From an uncultured Clostridia bacterium (GTDB lineage Bacteria > Bacillota > Clostridia > Oscillospirales > Ruminococcaceae), in the NCBI GenBank assembly GCA_937893735.1, contig CALBGD010000127.1:1-7081 (forward strand): a stretch of DNA of 7,081 nt, given 5' to 3'. The notes under the pieces are model-generated. The model was not told the origin of the DNA. It saw nothing but the letters and a program-made list of their open reading frames with translations, and did no database searches. The position numbers were made by a program, and so were the translations under genes. Each line of letters starts with the position of its first letter. The stretch's first letter is position 1. Shown here piece after piece: positions 1 through 5,775 of the stretch.

Positions 1-376
1 GCTCTACCGCCTGTACAGCCGCGAAAACGGAAAAGCCATCGCCGACCAGCTCTGCGTTTACGACGAGGTGATAGACGACACCAAGCCGCTCACCATTTTC
101 GACCCGGATTTCACATGGAAGAAAAAGCGCGTTACGGATTTCACCGCCCGGGAGCTTCAGGTGCAGATATTCAGGGGCGGCGAGCTGGTATACAAGAAAC
201 CCTCGCTCGAGGAGATACGCGCCTACTGTGCACAGCAGATAGACACCCTCTGGGACGAAGTGCTGAGATTCGACAACCCGCACAACTACTACGTTGACCT
301 GTCGCAGAAGCTCTGGGACATCAAGCACTCCCTGCTTGACAACGGCGGCACACTTACCGGAGGCGAGGAGAAATGA
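1..376 (+). CDS. pncB: Nicotinate phosphoribosyltransferase, C-terminal part (5' end outside window)
   Basis: This is the last 124 residues of an enzyme that joins nicotinic acid to PRPP, giving nicotinate mononucleotide for the Preiss-Handler NAD salvage route in the cytoplasm. The frame is open from base 2 with no start, so the gene begins upstream. Recognition rests on the C-terminal domain of the Gram-positive type: a GKAIAD segment, TIFDPDFTWKKK, the RELQVQIF block, EEIRAYCAQQIDTLWDEV, and the near-invariant end NPHNYYVDLSQKLWDIK. The family is usually about 480-490 residues, so roughly a quarter is visible and the catalytic N-terminal and central parts are not. The stop codon overlaps the start of the next gene (ATGA at 373-376), which suggests co-translation. 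I am confident of the family from the C-terminal motifs; the symbol follows from the family. Confidence 0.87.
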   Translation, partial: LYRLYSRENGKAIADQLCVYDEVIDDTKPLTIFDPDFTWKKKRVTDFTARELQVQIFRGGELVYKKPSLEEIRAYCAQQIDTLWDEVLRFDNPHNYYVDLSQKLWDIKHSLLDNGGTLTGGEEK

Positions 377-969
377 CGCTCCGCGACACGGTACAGCGTT
401 CCCTCGGGAAAATAACCCGCGACAACCCCGGCACGCGGTATTGCGGTTTTGCCCCTCCGGAGGAAACGGCAGGCGTGATAGATACATCGCCTGACGGCAG
501 CGGAAGCTCCGGGATAGCATTCCTTGCCGACCGCATTGTTATGGTGCTTGACGGGATCGCCGTTCAGCTCTTTTACAGCGAAATAGCGGGCACGGAAATT
601 ATCCCGAGCTATGAATCTCCATTCGAGGACGAGCTGATCATAAACGCCGGGAGATCCGTCCGCATTTCGGACTGCTCCCTCAACAAGCGGGAATTACAGC
701 GCCTGCTGAATGACGTGTGCTATCTCAGCGCGGCAATGACCGCCGACCAGCGCGAGGAGCTTTCCTCACAGCTCACTGCGGAGGCTCTGGAATATTACAG
801 CGCAGACTTACAGCCTGCCGAGCCAGTCCCCGCCGCTCCCCGCACAGAGCCCGAAAGAAGCGCTCCGGCGCATGAAGCTCCATCAGAATCCCCGGAAGAA
901 TACACCGATGAGGATATCAGAAAGGCGCTTATGAAGTCTATATCTGCGCTGAAAAGAAGAAAAAAATAA
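373..969 (+). CDS. Uncharacterised protein coupled to pncB
   Basis: This 198-residue protein is one I do not recognise. The start is chosen because its ATG overlaps the pncB stop and a GGAGG-containing purine stretch lies just upstream (about 359-370). Residues about 45-105 look like alternating beta strands (IAFLADRIVMVLDG, VQLFYSEI, EIIPSYESPFEDELIIN, SVRISDCSL), then a helix at about 104-140 (NKRELQRLLNDVC and TADQREELSSQL). This pattern recalls small PH-like bacterial domains in which strands precede one helix, but that is a guess. Residues about 145-180 form a Pro/Glu/Ala-rich, probably disordered linker. The C-terminus is a short helix ending in the basic tail ALKRRKK. There is no signal peptide or membrane helix, so it is probably cytoplasmic. 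The overlap with pncB shows shared expression, not a role in NAD metabolism. Confidence 0.72.
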   Translation: MTLRDTVQRSLGKITRDNPGTRYCGFAPPEETAGVIDTSPDGSGSSGIAFLADRIVMVLDGIAVQLFYSEIAGTEIIPSYESPFEDELIINAGRSVRISDCSLNKRELQRLLNDVCYLSAAMTADQREELSSQLTAEALEYYSADLQPAEPVPAAPRTEPERSAPAHEAPSESPEEYTDEDIRKALMKSISALKRRKK

Positions 970-995
970 CGTAGGGGAGGGGCTTGCCCCTCCCG
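968..995 (+). repeat. Dispersed 28-bp GC-rich hairpin repeat, copy 1
   Basis: This 28-bp element begins in the last two bases of the preceding stop codon. It forms a hairpin: GGGAGGGG at 975-982 pairs with CCCCTCCC at 987-994 around CTTG. An identical 28-bp copy lies in opposite orientation at 3459-3486. Similar short palindromes recur in many clostridial genomes (from memory, not checked). It could help end transcription or protect the mRNA 3' end, but it has no T-tract, so it is not a classical terminator. Confidence 0.8.
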
Positions 996-1189
996 CACTT
1001 TTATGCGGCGCGTCCATGCGCCGCTTTGGTGCGTGTGGGCAATCGTCCTGATTGCCCCTCCCGCACTTTTATGCGGCGCGTCCGTGCGCCGCTTTGGTGC
1101 GTGTGGGCAATCGTCCTGATTGCCCCTCCCGCACTTTTATGCGGCGCGTCCGTGCGCCGCTTTGGTGCGTGTGGGCAATCGTCCTGATT
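986..1189. repeat. Three tandem 68-bp units, each with two hairpins
   Basis: The units are 986-1053, 1054-1121 and 1122-1189. They are identical except for one base: A at 1016, G at 1084 and G at 1152. Each unit has two perfect inverted repeats. The first is GCGGCGC/GCGCCGC (1005-1011 and 1018-1024 in unit 1); the variable base lies in its loop. The second is GGGCAAT/ATTGCCC (1037-1043 and 1051-1057), which can be extended by outer arms GTGCG (1029-1033) and CGCAC (1062-1066, in the next unit). A degraded start of a fourth unit may follow at about 1190-1206. The unit length is not a multiple of three and there is no ribosome binding site, so the array is non-coding. It lies in the 3' region shared by two converging operons. 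Confidence 0.92.
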
Positions 1190-1211
1190 GCCTACGCACT
1201 TTAGTGTATAT

Positions 1212-1244
1212 AAAAACGGGAGAGCCGCAAACTCTCCCGTTTTT
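1212..1244. terminator. Bidirectional intrinsic terminator between converging operons
   Basis: A perfect 13-bp stem pairs 1212-1224 (AAAAACGGGAGAG) with 1232-1244 (CTCTCCCGTTTTT) around a 7-base loop, CCGCAAA. The outer A/T pairs give a U-tract in either direction. It lies one base beyond the potD stop codon on the minus strand and about 240 bases after the last plus-strand gene, so it can end both transcripts. Confidence 0.92.
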
Positions 1245-1245
1245 A

Positions 1246-2532
1246 TCAGTAGATGTCTTTCTTTTTCTTTACATACCGCCGTATGAGCGTGAATATTATC
1301 AGTCCGAGGCACAAAAGCAGGAATGTCGGCACCAGCCAGAGGTTGGTGTTCTGATTCTCTGCGGACTTCATCTCTGTCCACAGGGTCTGCATTTGCAGGT
1401 TCGCCTCATCGGAGAGGTTCACGAAAATGGTCGTGTGCTCGTCAAGGTACTCGTCCCCGGGATAGGACACCGGATTCTCGCGGGTCTCCTCGTCAAGCAT
1501 TTCGTAGGCGGCGCTGTGCGGCGTGGAGTAGCAGATATAGTCGATATTCGCGTAGGCTATATCAGGCTCGCACATGAAATTTATATACATCTCTGCGGCT
1601 TCCTTCTGCTTTGCTCCGGTCGGAATGCACATCGCGTCGATGAACAGGTTCGTGCCGCTCTTCGGGACTGCGAAATCAAGGTCCTCGTTCTCGTCAAGGA
1701 TAGTCAGCGCGTCGCCCGCGTAATACGGAGCTATCCACGCGTCATTCGCCGCCATCTTGTCGAAAATCTCGTCCATGACGTACGCCTGAACTACGCTTTT
1801 CTGCTCCTTGAGCTTGTTTGCGGCGGCGGTGAGCTCGTCCTTATCCTCGGTGTTCAGGGAGTAGCCCATCATTATCTCGGCTATCGCGAATGCGTCGCGC
1901 GGATTGTCGAACATCAGTATCTGGTCGGCGTAATCCTCGTTCCACAGTATATCCCAGTCGATTTCCTCTTTCGGGATATCTATCTGCGTAGTGTTGTATA
2001 TCAGCCCGACAGTTCCCCATGTGTACGGCACGGAATACGCATTCTCCGGGTCGTAGGCGGGGTCCACAAAGCTTGGCATGATGTACCTGAAGTTCGGGAT
2101 ATTGTCGAAATCCAGCGGCTGTATCATGTCCTCCTTTATCATCTTGGAGATCATGTAGTCGGACGGGATTATCACGTCATAGCTTGCTCCGCCGCCCTTC
2201 AGCTTGGCGTAGAGCTCCTCGTTGGTGGCGTAGTTCGTGTAGTTCACCTTTATTCCGGTGAGCTTTGTGAACTCCGCGTTGACGTTCAGCGTACCCTCGT
2301 CCGCGCCGGTGCAGATGTACTCGCCCCAGTTGTAGACGTTTATCGAAATATCCTGCCCTTTGAACCGGGTGTAGTAGTCCATATCCTCCACCGTGAGGGT
2401 CTGCGCTTCGGATTCCTCTGTTTCAGCCTCGGCTGTGCCATCGGAAGCCTGCACGGCTCCGGTACAGCCGGAAAGCCCGATAACAGCCGCCGCGCAGAGG
2501 ACAGCGCTCAGTCTTTTGAAGATAACGTTCAT
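1246..2532 (-). CDS. potD: Spermidine/putrescine-binding lipoprotein PotD with C-terminal membrane anchor
   Basis: This 428-residue extracytoplasmic polyamine-binding protein belongs to an ABC importer. The frame stays open upstream to 2835 inside potC. The start at 2530-2532 is chosen because it gives a lipoprotein signal (MNVIFKRLS, hydrophobic core, lipobox LSGC with Cys23) and an ATGA overlap with potC; GGGGGCGACGAGGG lies directly upstream. Residues 24-50 are an acidic linker. The PotD fold spans about 60-390. INVYNWGEY (64-72) carries the Trp-x-x-Tyr pair that in E. coli PotD contacts polyamine, IIPSDYMISKM follows at 121-131, DNPRDAF at 209-215 corresponds to the acidic binding region, and FIDAMCIP at 297-304 keeps Asp299 of the WMD motif with Phe replacing Trp. 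Unusually, residues 397-417 form a membrane helix followed by RRYVKKKK. E. coli PotD is 348 residues and lacks this tail. Substrate choice between spermidine and putrescine cannot be read. Confidence 0.93.
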   Translation of the reverse strand: MNVIFKRLSAVLCAAAVIGLSGCTGAVQASDGTAEAETEESEAQTLTVEDMDYYTRFKGQDISINVYNWGEYICTGADEGTLNVNAEFTKLTGIKVNYTNYATNEELYAKLKGGGASYDVIIPSDYMISKMIKEDMIQPLDFDNIPNFRYIMPSFVDPAYDPENAYSVPYTWGTVGLIYNTTQIDIPKEEIDWDILWNEDYADQILMFDNPRDAFAIAEIMMGYSLNTEDKDELTAAANKLKEQKSVVQAYVMDEIFDKMAANDAWIAPYYAGDALTILDENEDLDFAVPKSGTNLFIDAMCIPTGAKQKEAAEMYINFMCEPDIAYANIDYICYSTPHSAAYEMLDEETRENPVSYPGDEYLDEHTTIFVNLSDEANLQMQTLWTEMKSAENQNTNLWLVPTFLLLCLGLIIFTLIRRYVKKKKDIY

Positions 2533-3338
2533 CCCTCGTCGCCCCCGTTTGCTCTGTTGATGCGCTCCTGTCGGGTCTCGATGATGTGCTTTACCACAAG
2601 CACTATGACCACAACAACGAAAATAATCGTAGACAGCGCGTTTATCTCCGGGGAGATCTTCCTGCGGGTCATGGAGTAGATGGTTATAGGAAGCGTCTGG
2701 GAGGTCGAACCGCTGGTGAAGTAGCTTATTACGAAATCGTCCAGCGAAAACGTGAACGACATCAGGAATCCGCTGACAACGCCCGGCATTATCTCCGGAA
2801 GAATGACCTTGCGGAGCGCCGTAAACGGACTGCACCCGAGGTCCTGAGCCGCCTCGAAAAGATTCGGGTCCATCTGGCGGAACTTCGGCATAACGTTCAG
2901 GATAACATACGGGACGTCAAATGTGATGTGCGCGATAACGAGGGTCACAAAGCCGAATTCAAGGTTCATTCTTGCCGCAAAGAACACGAACAGGAGCATG
3001 AGTGACACACCGGTGACTATCTCAGGGTTCACGATAGGCATATTCGTGATGTTCATTACGACAGCCTTCGGCACTTTTCGCATGGAATTTATGCCGATAG
3101 CGGCAAGCGTTCCGAGGACGGTCGCCGCTATGCTGGCGATGACCGCGATTATAAGCGTGTTTATCAGCGAGGAGATTATCACATCGTTGCGGAACAGCTT
3201 GGCGTACCAGTCAAGCGTGAATCCGCTGAACACCGAACGGCTCTTCGTTTCGTTGAACGAGAACACGATCAGCACGAATATGGGCACATACAGGAACATC
3301 AGGACAAGTCCCATGTAGACCTTGGAAAAGGTTTTCAT
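2529..3338 (-). CDS. potC: Polyamine ABC transporter permease PotC
   Basis: This 269-residue inner permease pairs with PotB to form the membrane channel for polyamine uptake. About six hydrophobic segments are visible: near 8-28, 55-84, 96-122, 128-150, 186-206 and 235-252. The cytoplasmic EAA loop that docks onto the ATPase is clear at 162-190 (EAAQDLGCSPFTALRKVILP, then EIMPGVVSG). PotC-type features include the N-terminal YVPIFVLIVFSFNE and the LDDFVISYFTSG block at 199-210. Length is normal for the family (about 260-270). The start has a strong GGAGGT site seven bases upstream, and its stop overlaps the potD start by four bases, so potC and potD are translationally coupled. The 184-bp gap to potB is unlike the overlaps elsewhere in the operon and holds a repeat-bounded insertion. 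Confidence 0.95.
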   Translation of the reverse strand: MKTFSKVYMGLVLMFLYVPIFVLIVFSFNETKSRSVFSGFTLDWYAKLFRNDVIISSLINTLIIAVIASIAATVLGTLAAIGINSMRKVPKAVVMNITNMPIVNPEIVTGVSLMLLFVFFAARMNLEFGFVTLVIAHITFDVPYVILNVMPKFRQMDPNLFEAAQDLGCSPFTALRKVILPEIMPGVVSGFLMSFTFSLDDFVISYFTSGSTSQTLPITIYSMTRRKISPEINALSTIIFVVVVIVLVVKHIIETRQERINRANGGDEG

Positions 3339-3345
3339 TCACACT

Positions 3346-3351
3346 ACCTCC
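3346..3351 (-). promoter_or_regulatory. potC ribosome binding site at the edge of the insertion block
   Basis: The minus strand reads GGAGGT here, seven bases before the potC ATG at 3336-3338. It is almost in contact with the left inverted repeat of the MITE-like block (from 3354), so potC can be translated independently even though the block separates it from potB. Confidence 0.85.
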
Positions 3352-3360
3352 AAATTTAAT

Positions 3361-3388
3361 TCGGAATTCTGAAATCGGAATTCGGAAT
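3361..3388 (+). repeat. Four-unit 7-bp tandem, consensus TCGGAAT
   Basis: The units read TCGGAAT, TCTGAAA, TCGGAAT, TCGGAAT in an unbroken 7-bp register, followed by a partial TTCGG. The first unit is part of the left terminal repeat of the surrounding block, and the inverted unit ATTCCGA recurs at 3514-3520 in the right one. The local tandem may have arisen by slippage from the terminal repeat. Confidence 0.75.
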
Positions 3389-3458
3389 TTCGGTATCCGC
3401 TTAGCGGTGGATCTCATTTTCGTATAGGAAAACGTCCTTGTTTGCGGCTCGCATTTTA

Positions 3459-3486
3459 CGGGAGGGGCAAGCCCCTCCCCTACGTT
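3459..3486 (-). repeat. Dispersed 28-bp GC-rich hairpin repeat, copy 2 (inverted)
   Basis: This is identical over 28 bp to the element at 968-995, in opposite orientation. The stem is GGGAGGGG/CCCCTCCC around CAAG on the plus strand. It lies inside the potB-potC gap, so it would be transcribed in the pot mRNA as a stable stem-loop. In both copies the AACGTAGGGG end faces the preceding gene's stop codon, so orientation relative to transcription is conserved. Confidence 0.85.
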
Positions 3487-3522
3487 TTCATATACCGCAT
3501 AAATGGGTATATAATTCCGAAT

Positions 3523-4332
3523 TTAAATCAGTACCTGATCGTCAGGGTTGAATTGGTTCATCAGCGTCATTATCACAAGGATTATGACCATAAGCACCAG
3601 CGAAATTCCCGCGCCGAGGTGCGGATTGTAGGAATTGCCAAGGAACTGCATCTCGATAAGGTCGCCGATAAGCAGGTTGGAACCGCCGCCCAGCATTCTC
3701 GAAATAATGAACGTACTGATAGCCGGCACGAATACCATCGTAACTCCGGACATAATGCCCGGGACAGACAGCGGAACCACTACCCGGAAAAGCACCTTCA
3801 CGGGATTGCAGCCAAGGTCGGACGCGGCCTCTATAAGGCTCTTGTCTATCTTCACCATGACCGAGTACAGCGGAAGTATCATGAACGGCAGATAGTTATA
3901 GACCATGCCTAGCACAACGGCTCCCTCAGTGTTTATCAGCTTGAACGGCCCCAGCCCGAAAAATCCGAGAATATTGTTGATTATTCCGTTGTTTCCGAGT
4001 AGCGTCATCCACGCATATGTGCGCAGCAGGAAGTTCATCCACATCGGAAGCATGACTATCATCAGCATGGTCGCCTGATGGTGCTTCTTCATTCTCGACA
4101 GGATAAAGGAGACCGGGTATGCGAGCACAAGGCATATCACCGTTGCAATTACAGCAAGCCATATCGAGCGCACGAATATATTCGCGTACTGACCCACGCC
4201 CGCGATGTAATCCATCGTGAAATGTCCCTCTTCATCGGTGAACGCAAAGTACGCCACCATCAGCAGCGGAACAACTATAAACACCGCCATCCACACGAGA
4301 TAGGGCGTTGCAAAGACCTTAAGCTTCTTCAT
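3523..4332 (-). CDS. potB: Polyamine ABC transporter permease PotB
   Basis: This 269-residue permease is the first of the two channel subunits of the polyamine importer. The N-terminus begins [20 protein letters not shown], typical of PotB/PotH-type permeases. Hydrophobic segments lie near 11-31, 56-79, 87-108, 136-160, 192-212 and 241-258. The EAA loop is at 168-192 ([20 protein letters not shown], then LSVPG), with the conserved Gly at 174. The start at 4330-4332 is supported by GGGAGGGG six bases upstream, located inside the end of potA; the two genes overlap by 14 bases. The last residues, VLI and stop, run into the right terminal repeat of the potB-potC block, so the extreme C-terminus may have been altered by an insertion. 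The core is intact and the length normal. Confidence 0.95.
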   Translation of the reverse strand: MKKLKVFATPYLVWMAVFIVVPLLMVAYFAFTDEEGHFTMDYIAGVGQYANIFVRSIWLAVIATVICLVLAYPVSFILSRMKKHHQATMLMIVMLPMWMNFLLRTYAWMTLLGNNGIINNILGFFGLGPFKLINTEGAVVLGMVYNYLPFMILPLYSVMVKIDKSLIEAASDLGCNPVKVLFRVVVPLSVPGIMSGVTMVFVPAISTFIISRMLGGGSNLLIGDLIEMQFLGNSYNPHLGAGISLVLMVIILVIMTLMNQFNPDDQVLI

Positions 4333-5407
4333 GCTTGTCCCCTCCCATCAGTGCGGGATAAGCGTCCGGCTGCTCGGATTTGTGCATGATGTGGATATCG
4401 TAGGGATCCACAGCCATTCCGATAACGCTGCCCACCGGCTCCGCCTTTGTGGAGTGTATCAGCCACTTGCGGTCAACGCAGTCCACCGTCATCTCATAAT
4501 GAACTCCCTTGAACACTACGGATTCCACAATGCCCGTGAGCTGAGCCTGCTCCGCCGGAATGACCTTAACGTCCTCCGGGCGGATAACCACGTCAACGGT
4601 CTCGTTCTTCCCGAAGCCCTTGTCAACGCACTCGAACTTCTTTCCTGCGAACTCCACAAGGCAGTCCTGCGGCATACAGCCATTGAGTATGTTGCTCTCG
4701 CCGATGAAGTCCGCAACGAATGCGTTTGTCGGCTCGTTATATATGTCGATAGGCGAGCCTATCTGCTGGATATGTCCGCCGTTCATTACAACGACAGTGT
4801 CGCTCATGGTGAGCGCCTCTTCCTGATCGTGCGTAACGTAAACGAATGTAAGCTCCAGAGCCTGCTGTATCTTGCGCAGCTCCGTCTGCATATCCTTGCG
4901 GAGCTTCAGGTCGAGCGCACCAAGGGGCTCGTCCAGCAGGAGTATCTTCGGGTGATTTACCAGCGCCCTTGCTATCGCAACGCGCTGCTGCTGACCGCCG
5001 GAAAGTCTCTGAATGGAGCGCTTCTCGAATCCGGTGAGATTCACGAGCTCCAGCATTTCGCCGACGCGCTTCACTATCTCCTTTTCGCTGACCTTTTTAA
5101 TGCGCAGTCCGAACGCAATATTTTCGTACACGTTAAGGTGCGGGAACAGCGCGTACTTCTGGAACACCGTGTTTACATCGCGCTTGTGCGGCGGCAGGTC
5201 GTTTATCCTCTTGCCGTCGAGAAACACGTCGCCTGAGGTCGGGGTAAGGAACCCGCCGATTATCCTCAGCGTGGTCGTCTTTCCGCAGCCGGAGGGGCCG
5301 AGGAGTGTTACGAATTCCTTGTCCTTTATGTCAAGATCAATGTTCTTAAGGATCTGATCGCCGTCGAATTCCACGACGATATTTCGCAGGCTGATAATGT
5401 TTTCCAT
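4319..5407 (-). CDS. potA: Polyamine ABC transporter ATP-binding protein PotA
   Basis: This 362-residue ATPase powers polyamine import at the cytoplasmic face of PotB-PotC. All nucleotide-binding motifs are present: Walker [10 protein letters not shown] (37-45), Q-loop Gln83 in [10 protein letters not shown], signature LSGGQQQR (135-142), Walker B ILLLDEP (155-161) with Glu160, D-loop ALDLK (164-168) and switch His193 in VTHDQEEA. The C-terminal part from about 235 (GESNILNG onward, VVIRPEDV at 273-280) is the TOBE-type regulatory domain of PotA/MalK/UgpC-like ATPases. Length fits PotA (E. coli 378). The ATG has AAGGAAGG seven bases upstream. As first gene of the operon it overlaps potB by 14 bases. 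NBDs of this class can serve several substrates; the assignment to polyamines rests on the adjacent PotD. Confidence 0.95.
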   Translation of the reverse strand: MENIISLRNIVVEFDGDQILKNIDLDIKDKEFVTLLGPSGCGKTTTLRIIGGFLTPTSGDVFLDGKRINDLPPHKRDVNTVFQKYALFPHLNVYENIAFGLRIKKVSEKEIVKRVGEMLELVNLTGFEKRSIQRLSGGQQQRVAIARALVNHPKILLLDEPLGALDLKLRKDMQTELRKIQQALELTFVYVTHDQEEALTMSDTVVVMNGGHIQQIGSPIDIYNEPTNAFVADFIGESNILNGCMPQDCLVEFAGKKFECVDKGFGKNETVDVVIRPEDVKVIPAEQAQLTGIVESVVFKGVHYEMTVDCVDRKWLIHSTKAEPVGSVIGMAVDPYDIHIMHKSEQPDAYPALMGGDKHEEA

Positions 5408-5414
5408 CTGCTGA

Positions 5415-5422
5415 CCTTCCTT
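5415..5422 (-). promoter_or_regulatory. potA ribosome binding site
   Basis: The minus strand reads AAGGAAGG, seven bases before the potA ATG (5405-5407). It fixes the potA start. The transcript leader implied by the candidate promoter is only about 45 bases, too short for a known riboswitch. Confidence 0.8.
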
Positions 5423-5456
5423 TTTTATAATGCTCTGGATATTATCCTTTACACAG

Positions 5457-5483
5457 TTTATATTAAAAAACCCGATATGTCAA
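5457..5483 (-). promoter_or_regulatory. Candidate sigma-A promoter of the pot operon
   Basis: On the minus strand a perfect -35 TTGACA (5478-5483) is followed 15 bases later by TATAAA (5457-5462); TAAACT two bases further on gives the usual 17-base spacing as an alternative -10. The region is strongly AT-rich and lies between the upstream operon's terminator and potA, where the operon promoter should be. No operator palindrome is obvious. Confidence 0.65.
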
Positions 5484-5563
5484 GAATAATTTCATAAAAT
5501 ACAGATATTTTTTATATAAAGTATTTTTTGCTCAGAAATTGACGCTATATTATGGTGATTTTC

Positions 5564-5602
5564 AGAAAAAAATCAGCCGCCTTTCCGAAAAAAGCGGCTT
5601 TG
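5564..5602 (-). terminator. Intrinsic terminator of the radA operon
   Basis: On the minus strand AGCCGC (from 5599-5594) pairs with GCGGCT (5580-5575). After two bases a run of seven T follows (complement of 5566-5572). An inner TTT/AAA pairing at 5582-5584 and 5588-5590 may extend the fold. It begins a few bases after the stop codon of the small Cys-rich gene and separates the radA operon from the pot promoter. Confidence 0.8.
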
Positions 5603-5604
5603 AA

Positions 5605-5775
5605 TTATTGCTTTCTTGCAATGGCGTATTCGTCATCGGACGAATAATATGGACAGTTGTAGTTGGTGCCTGTCATAAAGCGGTACATCTCGTCCTCGTC
5701 GAGATTAACAAGGCAGGTCCAGCAGTCGCATTCATCATCGTAAACGTAGTTTACGCAGTCGTCGCAGTTTGTCAT
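5605..5775 (-). CDS. Small Cys-rich acidic protein, DUF6472-like
   Basis: This 56-residue protein starts MTNCDDCVNYVYDDE and ends YAIARKQ. It has six cysteines: Cys4, Cys7, Cys16, Cys18, Cys21 and Cys41. CxxC at 4-7 and CxCxxC at 16-21 suggest a small metal (probably zinc) site, with Cys41 in NCPYY as a further candidate ligand. The middle, NLDEDEMYRF, is very acidic. From memory this matches the DUF6472 family of clostridial small proteins; no function is known to me. The start is supported by AAGGAG eight bases upstream and by an ATGA overlap with the radA stop, so it is translationally coupled to radA. A terminator follows directly. With no signal peptide it is probably cytoplasmic. Confidence 0.85.
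   Translation of the reverse strand: MTNCDDCVNYVYDDECDCWTCLVNLDEDEMYRFMTGTNYNCPYYSSDDEYAIARKQ

Larger units (their letters stand above)
3354..3528. mobile_element. Putative MITE-like non-coding block between potB and potC
   Basis: The block is about 175 bp and bounded by imperfect terminal inverted repeats: ATTTAATTCGGAATT at 3354-3368, and AATTCCGAATTTAAAT at 3513-3528, whose complement differs only by one extra A. Inside are a TCGGAAT tandem (3361-3388), a small CCGC/GCGG hairpin (3397-3407) and the 28-bp GC-rich hairpin (3459-3486). It encodes no credible protein. It interrupts an operon that is otherwise tightly packed, and the potB stop codon (3523-3525) lies within the right repeat. 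No target-site duplication is evident, so mobility is inferred and not shown; it could instead be an accumulation of small intergenic repeats. Confidence 0.5.

Noticed and set aside
986..1189. Possible CRISPR array
   Set aside because: The units are contiguous and identical across all 68 bases, with no unique spacers and no cas genes nearby.
986..1381. Open frames on both strands across the tandem repeat
   Set aside because: The 68-bp unit shifts frame at each copy, so peptides repeat only by chance openness of the GC-rich sequence; no start signals are present.
1120..2679. 519-codon plus-strand open frame
   Set aside because: It begins inside the 68-bp repeat and runs antisense to potD; its translation shows no recognisable domain and it has no ribosome binding site. 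potD on the other strand is unmistakable.
2533..2835. N-terminal extension of potD
   Set aside because: The frame is open upstream but overlaps potC fully and would bury the lipoprotein signal; the ATG at 2530-2532 with ATGA coupling fits better.
4331..5236. 301-codon plus-strand open frame
   Set aside because: It is antisense to potA, which has every ABC ATPase motif; this frame has none that I recognise.
5538..5560. Plus-strand promoter resembling TTGACG followed by TATAT
   Set aside because: Spacing is far too short and no plus-strand gene follows; the plus-strand frames here are antisense to the small Cys-rich gene and radA.
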